Below, piece after piece: positions 23,990-32,751 of a stretch of DNA of 64,000 nt. The notes under the pieces were generated by a model. That model ran no database searches and was not told the origin of the DNA. It saw nothing but the letters and a program-made list of their open reading frames with translations. Every line of letters starts with the position of its first letter. Positions within the stretch are counted from its first letter, which is position 1. Source of the DNA: RGIG8745 sp045576655 (GTDB lineage: Bacteria; Bacteroidota; Bacteroidia; Bacteroidales; Bacteroidaceae); the NCBI GenBank assembly GCA_045576655.1, contig JAZNGW010000005.1:34878-98877 (forward strand). Direction: 5' to 3'. Made by a program: the position numbers and the translations under genes.

Positions 23990-24031
23990 TTCTAATTATG
24001 AGTTTTAAGTTATGAGTTTTTAAGTTTTAAG

Positions 24032-24715
24032 TTATGAGTTGTGGGTGTGGGTTGTGAAGCTTTGCCAGAGGTTGTCGTTTGGTACAGGGGCGATGGCCTC
24101 GATAGGTTGCTTCGATACAGGGTGGACGAAACTGATACTGCGTGCGTGGAGCGATATGCTTCCGTCGGGATTGCTGCGCTTTGCGCCGTATTTGAGGTCG
24201 CCCTTGATGGGGCAACCCATCTTTGCCAACTGGCAACGAATCTGATGGTGACGACCAGTCTTGAGGTTCACTTCGAGCAAGTAATAGTTGTCGCTCCGGC
24301 CAATGACACGGTAGTCGAGAATGGCCTTTTTGGAGTTGGGCACTTCGCGGTCGTAGGCGTACGATTTGTTCTGCTTCTCGTTGCGCACGAGCCAGTGTTC
24401 GAGGGTTCCGAACGGTTGTGGCGGAGCGTCCTTTACTATTGCCCAGTAGGTCTTGCGCACTTCACCTTTACGGAACATGTCGTTGAGGCGTGGAAGAGCT
24501 TTGCTTGTGCGTGCGAAAAGCACAAGTCCGCTCACAGGACGGTCAAGTCTATGAACGACACCAAGGAAGACGTTGCCAGGTTTGGCATACGCTTCCTTGA
24601 TGTATTCTTTGACTGTTTCCGAAAGTGGCTTGTCACCAGTCTTGTCGCCCTGAACTATTTCAGAGCTCGACTTGTTGACAATAATCACGTGGTTATCTTC
24701 GTAAACGACGGTCAT
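24032..24715 (-). CDS. RluA-family 23S rRNA/tRNA pseudouridine synthase
   Basis: 227 residues from the ATG at 24715; the nine-residue extension upstream translates a DNA repeat. Motifs are VVYEDNHVIIVNKSSSEIVQGD, the catalytic HRLDRPVSGLVLFARTSKA (Asp in HRLD) and the C-terminal GRHHQIRCQLAKMGCPIKGDLKYGA. There is no S4 domain at the N-terminus, so it is the single-domain type (RluA/TruC-like) whose exact target base cannot be told from sequence. Short AT-rich repeats (AAGTTATGAGTTTT) fill the gap before xseA. Confidence 0.9.
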   Translation of the reverse strand: MTVVYEDNHVIIVNKSSSEIVQGDKTGDKPLSETVKEYIKEAYAKPGNVFLGVVHRLDRPVSGLVLFARTSKALPRLNDMFRKGEVRKTYWAIVKDAPPQPFGTLEHWLVRNEKQNKSYAYDREVPNSKKAILDYRVIGRSDNYYLLEVNLKTGRHHQIRCQLAKMGCPIKGDLKYGAKRSNPDGSISLHARSISFVHPVSKQPIEAIAPVPNDNLWQSFTTHTHNS

Positions 24716-24732
24716 GTTTGGGGAGTTATGTA

Positions 24733-24755
24733 GAGACGTCACATTGTGGCGTCTC
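24733..24755. repeat. GAGACGTCACA-type palindromic repeat
   Basis: GAGACGTCACATTGTGGCGTCTC lies between the fabG terminator and the pseudouridine synthase start. It is a near-perfect palindrome and one of the dispersed family. Confidence 0.85.
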
Positions 24756-24771
24756 AGGGGTTGAGGGTAGA

Positions 24772-24807
24772 TAAAAAAACAGAGACGTCACATGGTGTGG
24801 CGTCTCT
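24772..24807 (-). terminator. Terminator of fabG, a copy of the dispersed palindrome
   Basis: On the minus strand AGAGACGCCACACC...TGTGACGTCTCT is followed by GTTTTTTTATC. This is a textbook intrinsic terminator 17 bp after the fabG stop, and it shows that at least some copies of the dispersed repeat can end transcription. Confidence 0.85.
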
Positions 24808-24824
24808 GCTTCTATATTAATTAA

Positions 24825-25571
24825 TTACATGTTCATACCGCCGTCAACCTCAATAACCTGTCCTGTGACGTAGCTTGAGAGGTCTGATGCGAGGAACACA
24901 GCAGTGTTGGCGATGTCTTCAACCTGGCCGGCACGACGAAGAGGAATCTTCTGTGCCCAAGCCTTGCGAACATCGTCAGGAAGAGCTGCTGTCATAGCTG
25001 TCTCGATGAAGCCCGGAGCGATAGCGTTGGCGCGGATGCCCTTAGCGCCCATTTCCTGAGCGATAGACTTAGCAAGAGCGATGAGTCCTGCCTTTGATGC
25101 TGCATAGTTGCACTGGCCTGCATTGCCGTGAACACCTACAACCGATGCCATATTGATGATTGAACCACCGCGCTGACGCATCATGATAGGTGTGCAAGCG
25201 TGGATGAAGTTGAATGCAGACTTGAGGTTTACGGCGATTACTGCATCCCACTGTGCTTCTGTCATGCGGAGCATAAGTCCGTCCTTGGTGATACCAGCGT
25301 TGTTAACGAGTATGTCGATTGAACCGAAGTCTTCCTTAACCTTGTTTACTACTTCCTCAGTCTGTGCAAAGTCTGCGGCGTTTGATGCGTAACCTTTGAC
25401 TTTCACTCCGAGAGCTGCGATTTCAGCTTCTGTAGCCTGTCCGTTCTCGTCAATAACCAAGTCTGTGAATGCGATGTTTGCGCCTTCTGCGGCAAACTTC
25501 AAAGCGATGCCCTTACCGATTCCGCGTGCTGCGCCTGTGATGAGGGCTGTCTTTCCTGTTAATAATCCCAT
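24825..25571 (-). CDS. fabG: 3-oxoacyl-[acyl-carrier-protein] reductase
   Basis: 248 residues, a classical short-chain dehydrogenase. It reduces 3-oxoacyl-ACP with NADPH in fatty acid elongation. NADPH site TGAARGIGKGIA near residue 12, NNAG at 88-91, the catalytic Ser/Tyr/Lys in MASVVG and YAASKAG, and the C-terminal SYVTGQVIEVDGGMNM are all present. It follows a TetR regulator by 43 bp on the same strand. The terminator at 24772-24807 ends the unit. Confidence 0.95.
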   Translation of the reverse strand: MGLLTGKTALITGAARGIGKGIALKFAAEGANIAFTDLVIDENGQATEAEIAALGVKVKGYASNAADFAQTEEVVNKVKEDFGSIDILVNNAGITKDGLMLRMTEAQWDAVIAVNLKSAFNFIHACTPIMMRQRGGSIINMASVVGVHGNAGQCNYAASKAGLIALAKSIAQEMGAKGIRANAIAPGFIETAMTAALPDDVRKAWAQKIPLRRAGQVEDIANTAVFLASDLSSYVTGQVIEVDGGMNM

Positions 25572-25614
25572 AATTTGATAGTTTTATGTTACTATATAAT
25601 ATGTGTTGTTTCGG

Positions 25615-26196
25615 TTAAAATGAGCCTAACGATCTCTGTACAATGCGCTTGACATAGGTGTAGAGCTCTTCGGAGGTCTTCACGGCATATCGGCCGTAGA
25701 TATATGGCACCTCGCAACCTTTCAGGCAATAATGAGTGATTTCGGCGGTGAGTCTTACGTTTTTGACGTCAAAGACTCCCTTGTCGTTCCCTTCGTTGAG
25801 AACTCTTCTGAAGAGACTGATCTCATTCTTGTCGAATGTCTTGCGCACCGATTCTACTTGCCACACATCGCGGAAAAATTCGGCGCGGAGGTTTCCGTTG
25901 CGCGACACTACTTCCTTGACTGCTTCGAGGTGTGCAAAGATGAGCTGTAGCATTTTTTCTTCAGGCGAGATGCTTTTGCGCGCCACTTCTTCCATGCGCT
26001 CGTATAGGCGCTTCAGCTCCGCTTGTATTACGGCAAGGAAAATTTCTTCCTTGCTCTTGAAATAAGTGTACAGAGTTCTGCGACCTTTGTTTGAAGCCAC
26101 CGCAATTTCATTCATTGTGGTATTCTCAAATCCGTTCTTCGCAAAGAGTTGGCGTGCAATGTCAACAAGTAAATTTTTCGTCTTAGAAATAGCCAT
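25615..26196 (-). CDS. TetR/AcrR-family regulator
   Basis: 193 residues. The N-terminal helix-turn-helix (about 10-57, IARQLFAKNGFENTTMNEIAVASNKGRRTLYTYFKSKEEIFLAVI) is clear. The C-terminal ligand-binding part is helical without a recognised specificity. It lies directly upstream of fabG, so it may regulate lipid synthesis (FabR/FapR-like in role, not in sequence), which is inference from position only. A box TAATTTTG fits the -7 consensus about 80 bp upstream. Confidence 0.88.
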   Translation of the reverse strand: MAISKTKNLLVDIARQLFAKNGFENTTMNEIAVASNKGRRTLYTYFKSKEEIFLAVIQAELKRLYERMEEVARKSISPEEKMLQLIFAHLEAVKEVVSRNGNLRAEFFRDVWQVESVRKTFDKNEISLFRRVLNEGNDKGVFDVKNVRLTAEITHYCLKGCEVPYIYGRYAVKTSEELYTYVKRIVQRSLGSF

Positions 26197-26321
26197 ATAT
26201 CCTTTGTCTTACCTTATCAATCTTATTGCTACAAAGTATGCGCTCTAATCGCGCGTCTCATAATTTTTCTGCAAAATTATATAAAAACGGTGAAACCGCA
26301 AGCGTTTTGTTGCACACTTTT

Positions 26322-26340
26322 TTGTTAAATTATCTAACAA
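26322..26340. promoter_or_regulatory. Palindrome upstream of the TetR gene
   Basis: TTGTTAAATTATCTAACAA is a perfect 6-bp inverted repeat around 7 bp, about 125 bp before the TetR start. It could be the operator of the regulator or a transcript end structure for radA; nothing else distinguishes these. Confidence 0.3.
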
Positions 26341-26396
26341 TTTGATTTATAGGTTGGTTTTTATTGCACACTTGGACAGACTGCGTCGCTACGTTG

Positions 26397-27794
26397 TCAT
26401 CCTAAAAGTGCCCTCAAGGCTTCTTCGACTTTGCGTACAGGGTGTATCTCTATCTTGAATTTTTTAGTGTCGAGCCCGTTCATGTTGGCTTTTGGAATGA
26501 TTATCGATGCGAATCCGAGTTTTTCGGCTTCGGCAATGCGTTGCAGGATGCGGCTCACGGGACGGATTTCACCGCTGAGACCCACTTCGCCAGCCATGCA
26601 TATGTTGCGCTCTATGCTGGTGTCGACGTTGCTCGACAGGACAGCGGCGATGACGCTCAGGTCGATTGCCGGGTCGGTCACTCTGATTCCGCCAGCTATG
26701 TTTATGTATACGTCCTTCTGTGCAAGCTTGAATCCGACGCGCTTTTCCAGCACAGCGAGGAGCATGTTCAGTCGTCGCAGGTCGAAGCCTGTGGCGGAAC
26801 GTTGCGGGGTGCCGTAAGCTGCAGTGCTTACTAAAGCCTGGGTTTCGATAAGCAGAGGGCGCACGCCTTCGATGGCGGATGCGATAGCCACTCCGCTCAG
26901 CCCTTCGTTCTGCTCCCTGTCGGAAAGGAGGAGTTCCGATGGGTTGCTCACTGGACGAAGTCCGTTGTGGAGCATTTCGTATATGCCCAATTCAGCTGTG
27001 CTGCCGAATCGGTTCTTTATGGCGCGCACTATGCGGTACATGTAGTGCTGGTCGCCCTCAAACTGAAGCACCGTGTCGACCATGTGCTCCAGAATCTTCG
27101 GACCGGCTATGCTGCCCTCTTTGTTGATGTGACCGATGAGAATGACGGGTGTGTTCGACTCTTTGGCGAACTTCAGAATCATAGCGGCGCACTCGCGGAT
27201 TTGGCTAATGCTTCCAGGCGAACTTTCCACGTTTTCCGTTGCGATGGTCTGTATGGAGTCAATGACAACGAGTTCGGGCTGGACGGTTTCTATGTGCTTG
27301 AATACAGTCTCGAGCATCGCTTCGCACACGACTTGGCAGTCGGATAAAGGTTCAGATATGCTGCCGTCGAGATTTTCGCAAAGTCGGTCTGCTCGCAACT
27401 TCAATTGACGTGCGCTTTCTTCTCCGCTCACATAAAGCACTTTCGCCCCTTTCAGCCTTAATGCGGTTTGCAATATTAGTGTCGACTTGCCTATACCTGG
27501 TTCTCCTCCGAGCAAAGTGAGCGAACCAGGGACGAGTCCGCCCCCCAGCACTCTGTTGAGTTCGTTGTCGAAAAGGTTTATTCTTGGTTCGTCGTCAGTC
27601 TTGATGCAACTCATTGATATGGGGCTTGTACCGTTGCCCATCGCCGATTGGGAAAACGACGGAGTGCCGGCGGTCTTGCCTACCTTCTGCTCTGCGAAAG
27701 TGTTCCACTCGCCGCACGACGGGCATTTCCCAATCCATTTCGGCGAGTCGTATCCGCAGGCCGTACACACATATGCAATTTTGTCTTTTGCCAT
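26397..27794 (-). CDS. radA: DNA repair protein RadA
   Basis: 465 residues. It is a RecA-like ATPase that drives branch migration in recombination. The N-terminal zinc finger (CTACGYDSPKWIGKCPSCGEW), Walker A GGEPGIGKSTL, the RadA-specific KNRFGSTAELGIYEM and the C-terminal Lon-protease-like domain (NIAGGIRVTDPAIDLSVIAAVLSS...MAGEVGLSGEIRPV) are in order. Length is usual. It diverges from the PL11 gene at 27952. Confidence 0.97.
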   Translation of the reverse strand: MAKDKIAYVCTACGYDSPKWIGKCPSCGEWNTFAEQKVGKTAGTPSFSQSAMGNGTSPISMSCIKTDDEPRINLFDNELNRVLGGGLVPGSLTLLGGEPGIGKSTLILQTALRLKGAKVLYVSGEESARQLKLRADRLCENLDGSISEPLSDCQVVCEAMLETVFKHIETVQPELVVIDSIQTIATENVESSPGSISQIRECAAMILKFAKESNTPVILIGHINKEGSIAGPKILEHMVDTVLQFEGDQHYMYRIVRAIKNRFGSTAELGIYEMLHNGLRPVSNPSELLLSDREQNEGLSGVAIASAIEGVRPLLIETQALVSTAAYGTPQRSATGFDLRRLNMLLAVLEKRVGFKLAQKDVYINIAGGIRVTDPAIDLSVIAAVLSSNVDTSIERNICMAGEVGLSGEIRPVSRILQRIAEAEKLGFASIIIPKANMNGLDTKKFKIEIHPVRKVEEALRALLG

Positions 27795-27951
27795 TTATTT
27801 CTGTTTAATTAACTACAAACTTAGGGAAAATATTCAAAAGGACAAAGATATGACATGTCAATGTCAAAGATTGTAGCCGTGTTAATATGCCGTAACATAT
27901 TTTTTGCTAACTTTCGGCAGGAAATATTCTTGTTAAACAATAAAGATCGAT

Positions 27952-30387
27952 ATGAAGATGTTTAGAAGAACTTGCTTGGCTACACTGTTGGGCATAACTA
28001 TTGGGGTGCAGGCGCAGGTAACTCCTGTGTCGCAGATGGAAAATCTGAGTCGAGGACTCGTTGTCGTTCCTTCAAGCGCAACGGGCATGCTTGTCAGTTG
28101 GCGACTTTTAGGTACAGATGACGATGAACGTACCACATTCGACATTCTTCGTGACGATGTGGTGATAAAGTCGGACTTGATGTACTTGACTAATTTTACT
28201 GACACGAAGGGCAAGACGACCAATACTTACAAAGTCGTCACGAAAGTTGACGGGGTGGCGGTCGACACGACTTCGGCTGTATCGCCGTGGAGCAATTCCT
28301 ATATGAAGGTTCATCTCGACCGCCCTGCAGCAGGGAGCGACTACACCTATTCCCCTTCCGATTGCTCTGTTGGTGATGTCGACGGCGACGGTGAGTATGA
28401 AATTATAGTCAAGTGGGACCCTTCAAACTCTAAGGATAATTCGCATAGTGGTAAGACCGGCAAAGTGTATCTTGACTGCTACAAGGTAGACTGGGCTGTC
28501 GGCGGTGCCGAAACAACCGCACAGAAATTGTGGCGTATAGACCTCGGAGTGAATATCCGTGCCGGAGCGCACTACACCCAGTTCATGGTCTACGACTTCG
28601 ATGGCGACGGACGTGCCGAAATGATGTGCAAGACTGCTCCTGGAAGCAAAGACGGACTGGGCAACTATGTCAGCGCGGCTTCAACGCTTAATGCGATTAA
28701 GACTGACGACAATACAGAAGATTGGCGCAATGGCGACGGAAAGATTGTCGGAGGATACGAGTATCTGACAGTATTCAACGGACTGACGGGCGAAGCGGTG
28801 CATACCGTCTTCTACAAGCCAAACCGTAATGCACAGACCACAGGTAGCGAGGCCGCTCCATCGTACAACTGGGACGACCGTAGCGGAAAGAACGACACAT
28901 CTTATGGCAACCGTGGCGAGCGCTATCTTGCAGGCGTGGCATATCTCGACGGTCCCGACAAGAACCCTTCTGCAGTCTTCTGCCGCGGCTACTACACCTA
29001 TGCCTATCTGTGGGCAGTCTCCTTCGACGGCAAGCAGATAAAGGAAAAGTGGTATCACTCATCACATAGCAAAACACAGTATAAGGTCACAGCCAACGGT
29101 TCGACAAAGACATATAGTGCACCTGCCACGACAACGGGCAACGGAAGCCGTACCATGTATGGCAACGGCAACCACAACATGTCGGTAGGCGATGTCGATG
29201 GCGACGGATGCGATGAAATCGTATGGGGCTCTGCCACACTCGACCACGACGGAAAGATGCTCAGTGCCACAGGCTATGGACATGGCGATGCCATCCATCT
29301 TGCCGACCACAACCCCGACCGCCCCGGACTTGAACTCTTCCAAATCCACGAAGGTTCGCCCTACGGATGGGACCTTCACGATGCCAAGACCGGCGAAATC
29401 CTCTTCAGCGCAACAGGAGATAAAGACAATGCGCGAGGCATTGCAGGCAACTTCTACGAAGGGCATCGCGGTTCTACGTTCCTTTCAGCCAACGACAGCC
29501 AGCACCGCAGCGCCGTGACAGGCAATGTAGTAAAAGCCACTGCCACATCCATGAACTTCCGCATCTACTGGGACGATGACCCATATGAAGAACTGCTCGA
29601 CGGAACAAGCATAACGAAGCTGACATCTTCGGGATCGACAAACCTGAAATCGCTCGGCTCCATCAATTCGTCAAGCTCCTGCAACGGCACAAAGTCCACC
29701 CCTAACATCCTTGCCGACCTCTTCGGCGACTGGCGTGAGGAAGTCATTCTTTGGAGCACATCCACATCGTCAACCCTCAATGTCTTCACCACCAACCTGA
29801 AGACCACCTACGGAGCGCCAACCCTCATGCACGACCATCTCTACCGCATGGGCGTGGCATGGCAGAACGTTGCATACAACCAGCCTCCTCACCTTGGATA
29901 TTATCTCCCCGACCGTTTCAAACCTACAATCAAGGTGAAGAACGTTGAGGCGGCAGAGCAGACCATAACCCTCGGCGACAGCATCATCCCTATCGTAGTG
30001 GCATATCGCAATACATCCTCATCCGCTATCGACTCCACCTTCACCCCTACGGAGTTGCGCAAGGGACTCGCCTCATGCTTCACCCGCACAAGCGACTACA
30101 CCACTAAGTCGTTCACCATTACAGGAGTGCCCGATGTGCCAGGCGACTACACCATAGTGTTCCGTGTGGGCGGTTCTTCCACTTATCCCGAAAAAGTCTA
30201 CGCACGAGCCGTCATCCACGTGCTTGATCCTACAGGCATCGAGTCCGTGCGGCAGGATGTCATAGACATGGATGCTCCTGCCTACGACCTCCTGGGGCGC
30301 AAAGTCGGTACATTGCGCCAGCTTCAGGACAGTCAATTGCCAAAAGGCATCTACATCGTAGGCCGCAAGAAATACATTGTGAAATAA
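27952..30387 (+). CDS. Rhamnogalacturonan lyase PL11 with T9SS tail
   Basis: 811 residues. Signal peptide 1-22 (MKMFRRTCLATLLGITIGVQAQ). The PL11 catalytic domain spans about 23-660: NLSRGLVVVPSSATGMLVSWRLLG, then DVDGDGEYEIIVKWDPSNS, DFDGDGRAEMMCKTAPGS, DVDGDGCDEIVWGSATLD, LFGDWREEVILW and the substrate-site LMHDHLYRMGVAWQNVAYNQPPH. It cuts the alpha-1,4 bond between rhamnose and galacturonate of RG-I by beta-elimination. A short beta domain and a T9SS sorting tail (SVRQDVIDMDAPAYDLLGRKVG...LPKGIYIVGRKKYIVK) end the chain. It is followed by the GH105 gene on the same strand. Confidence 0.92.
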   Translation: MKMFRRTCLATLLGITIGVQAQVTPVSQMENLSRGLVVVPSSATGMLVSWRLLGTDDDERTTFDILRDDVVIKSDLMYLTNFTDTKGKTTNTYKVVTKVDGVAVDTTSAVSPWSNSYMKVHLDRPAAGSDYTYSPSDCSVGDVDGDGEYEIIVKWDPSNSKDNSHSGKTGKVYLDCYKVDWAVGGAETTAQKLWRIDLGVNIRAGAHYTQFMVYDFDGDGRAEMMCKTAPGSKDGLGNYVSAASTLNAIKTDDNTEDWRNGDGKIVGGYEYLTVFNGLTGEAVHTVFYKPNRNAQTTGSEAAPSYNWDDRSGKNDTSYGNRGERYLAGVAYLDGPDKNPSAVFCRGYYTYAYLWAVSFDGKQIKEKWYHSSHSKTQYKVTANGSTKTYSAPATTTGNGSRTMYGNGNHNMSVGDVDGDGCDEIVWGSATLDHDGKMLSATGYGHGDAIHLADHNPDRPGLELFQIHEGSPYGWDLHDAKTGEILFSATGDKDNARGIAGNFYEGHRGSTFLSANDSQHRSAVTGNVVKATATSMNFRIYWDDDPYEELLDGTSITKLTSSGSTNLKSLGSINSSSSCNGTKSTPNILADLFGDWREEVILWSTSTSSTLNVFTTNLKTTYGAPTLMHDHLYRMGVAWQNVAYNQPPHLGYYLPDRFKPTIKVKNVEAAEQTITLGDSIIPIVVAYRNTSSSAIDSTFTPTELRKGLASCFTRTSDYTTKSFTITGVPDVPGDYTIVFRVGGSSTYPEKVYARAVIHVLDPTGIESVRQDVIDMDAPAYDLLGRKVGTLRQLQDSQLPKGIYIVGRKKYIVK

Positions 30388-30576
30388 CGTTCCTTAACCA
30401 GTAAAATCCACAAATGCATGAAACTGCGATATGTACTGATGGCGCTGTTTGTCCAGCGTTGATGAATGCGCAAGTGTTCGATAGCTTTTATCATTTTTGA
30501 ATGTTTCAAGGTTTCGCCGACTTATTGCCTTGCAGACAATGATATATGACATGTTGATGGTTTTTGGGGCTGAGGG

Positions 30577-30607
30577 TTGGAGTAAATATGGGAAAAAGGT
30601 AAATTTG
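30577..30607 (+). promoter_or_regulatory. Promoter of the GH105 gene
   Basis: TAAATTTG at 30600-30607 matches TAnnTTTG; TTGG at 30577-30580 lies 19 bp upstream, one base off the TTTG consensus. The start of transcription would be about 15 bp before the ATG at 30631. Confidence 0.6.
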
Positions 30608-30630
30608 CACAGCATTAAAACAGTAAACGA

Positions 30631-32676
30631 TTGCATCAGATGAAAAAGACATTTAATCTTGTCGTTGCCATGACCGTGATGTTTGCTTGCGCATTGACGG
30701 CGAATGGGGTGGAACGACCTCGGAAGGATGATGTGATGGACATCATCCAGAGTGTCAACGACTATTGGCAGGAGAACAATCCTGGGCACGGCAACTGGTT
30801 CTGGAACCGTGCCGTATATCATGTAGGAAACATGGAGGCCTACCGCACCACGGGGCGTACTGACTACATGGAGTTTTCCAAGGCATGGGCGGAACAGAAC
30901 GACTGGAGCGGGCCGAAGGGCGACGACACCAGCCGGTGGAGGTATGACTATGGCGAATGGAACGTGCTGTTTGGCGATTGCCAGATTTGTTTCCAGGTCT
31001 ATTCAGAACTCTATGATGTGGAAAACGATGATTACAGACTCAGCCGTGCATTTCAGGTCATGGACTATCAGATGAGCACCGAGCCGGAGGACTACATCTG
31101 GTGGGTCGACGGAATGTTTATGGTGATGCCGGTGCTGACTCATCTCTACAAGCAGACTGGCAATGAGATCTATCTGGAGAAGATGCACACTTATTGGCTC
31201 TACACAAATTCGATAATGTACGATGAGGAGACGGGGCTGTATTTCCGCGATGCCAAGTATGTCTATCCTGAGCATCAGACTTTTGCCGGAAAGAAGGATT
31301 TTTGGGCGCGTGGCGACGGATGGGCGTTTGCCACGTTCGCAAGGATTCTTGCCGAACTTCCCGCTGACCATAAATACCGCGATGAATACGTGGCCTTCTA
31401 CAAGCGTATGGCAGAGGCTTTGGCGGAGAGTCAGCAGCCTGAGGGTCACTGGACACGAAGCATACTCGACCCTTCGTATGCTCCAGGCTATGAAACCAGT
31501 GGCACGTCGCTAATGCTCTATGGTTATCTGTGGGGCATCAACAACGGCATTTTCTCGGAAGAGGAGTATGGCGAGACGGTAAGCGCTGCATGGCAATACC
31601 TGAGCGAGGTGGCTCTGCAGGACAATGGGCTTGTGGGCTACATACAGCCTATAGGCGAGAAGGCTGACCCTAACCAGACGGTGAGCCGTAACTCCACAGC
31701 CGATTTCGGCGTAGGCGCATATCTGCTTGCAGCATCGGAGATGTACCGTTATGCTGTGGAACCGACCGAACCGCGTCCGTTGCGCCTTATGAATGCTGAG
31801 GCTGACGATGTGCAGACTATAGTGTTGACTTTCAACGACGAAGTGGACGAAACTTCGGCAGCCGACGTGAGCCATTATGCCATTGACGGCTATGCCGTTG
31901 AGGCTGAAGTGGTGGCAGATGGCAAGAATGTCGTTCTGCACCTCTCTGCTCCTCTGACTTACGGAGGCCACACCGTTTCGGTCAAGGGATTGAGTGGAAG
32001 CAAAGGCGGACAGATGGAGGGCGAGGCAAGCAAGGATATCTACTTGACGGTTGCTCTCTATCCTAACGAGAATATAGTGGAGGCTACAGCCATAGCCAAC
32101 CAATGGGGCAATCCGCCAGCCCATGTCATTGACAACAGCATCGACACTCGTTGGAGCCAGGACGGACTGGAGCAGTGGATAAACCTTGAACTTGACACGG
32201 TGCGTCTCGTGACGGCAGTGGATCTTGCCTTCTATCAGGGCACGGTGCGCTTCAGCTATTTCGACATACAGGTGTCGCTCGACGGCCATGACTTTACGAC
32301 GGTTCTCGAAGGGGGATCCACTTCGGGCCTCACTAATGACTTGGAGCGCTACTATCTGCCTGAGGCCATGCCGGCACGCCATGTGCGCATCGTCTGCAAC
32401 GGCAACTCGCAGGGCGGGGCAAACTGGAACAGCATCACCGAAGCACGTGTCGTAGGGGAGAAGTTCCGCGAAGAAGACACCGGAATATCAGTCCCACCGG
32501 CAGACGAGGCATCTGTGGGTGTCAGCCTATGGAGTGTTGACGGCAAGTGCATAATACCTCATACAAGTCTTGAGGCATTGAGAAAAACAACCGAAACACT
32601 GCCTGGCGGAATATATATCCTGCGTTCAGTCTATGCCAACGGAACAACGAGCGTCAAGAAGGTTGTTTGCCAGTAG
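30631..32676 (+). CDS. Unsaturated rhamnogalacturonyl hydrolase GH105 with F5/8C-type domain and T9SS tail
   Basis: 681 residues. Signal peptide 1-26. The GH88/GH105 (alpha/alpha)6 barrel covers about 28-375, with the catalytic-Asp motif YIWWVDGMFMVMP and WARGDGWAFATFARIL. It removes the unsaturated galacturonyl residue left by PL11 lyases, so it acts directly after the neighbouring enzyme. About 385-470 is an Ig-like domain, and 475-620 is a discoidin (F5/8C-type) carbohydrate-binding domain (NSIDTRWSQDGLEQWINLEL...ARHVRIVCNGNSQGGANW). The tail GGIYILRSVYANGTTSVKKV is a T9SS sorting signal. It has its own promoter despite following the PL11 gene. Confidence 0.92.
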   Translation: MHQMKKTFNLVVAMTVMFACALTANGVERPRKDDVMDIIQSVNDYWQENNPGHGNWFWNRAVYHVGNMEAYRTTGRTDYMEFSKAWAEQNDWSGPKGDDTSRWRYDYGEWNVLFGDCQICFQVYSELYDVENDDYRLSRAFQVMDYQMSTEPEDYIWWVDGMFMVMPVLTHLYKQTGNEIYLEKMHTYWLYTNSIMYDEETGLYFRDAKYVYPEHQTFAGKKDFWARGDGWAFATFARILAELPADHKYRDEYVAFYKRMAEALAESQQPEGHWTRSILDPSYAPGYETSGTSLMLYGYLWGINNGIFSEEEYGETVSAAWQYLSEVALQDNGLVGYIQPIGEKADPNQTVSRNSTADFGVGAYLLAASEMYRYAVEPTEPRPLRLMNAEADDVQTIVLTFNDEVDETSAADVSHYAIDGYAVEAEVVADGKNVVLHLSAPLTYGGHTVSVKGLSGSKGGQMEGEASKDIYLTVALYPNENIVEATAIANQWGNPPAHVIDNSIDTRWSQDGLEQWINLELDTVRLVTAVDLAFYQGTVRFSYFDIQVSLDGHDFTTVLEGGSTSGLTNDLERYYLPEAMPARHVRIVCNGNSQGGANWNSITEARVVGEKFREEDTGISVPPADEASVGVSLWSVDGKCIIPHTSLEALRKTTETLPGGIYILRSVYANGTTSVKKVVCQ

Positions 32677-32706
32677 GTCAGGCTCTGCCAGATTACAATC
32701 ATACGA

Positions 32707-32751
32707 GGACCGTTCCCACACGTTTAAGAGGTGGGGGCGGTCCTTTTCCTT
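32707..32751 (+). terminator. Terminator of the GH105 gene, overlapping the opposite gene
   Basis: GGACCGTTCCCAC (32707-32719) pairs with GTGGGGGCGGTCC (32731-32743), followed by TTTTCCTTTTC. The stem overlaps the last codons of the convergent transporter gene (stop at 32724-32726), so the same bases code on one strand and terminate on the other. Confidence 0.75.
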
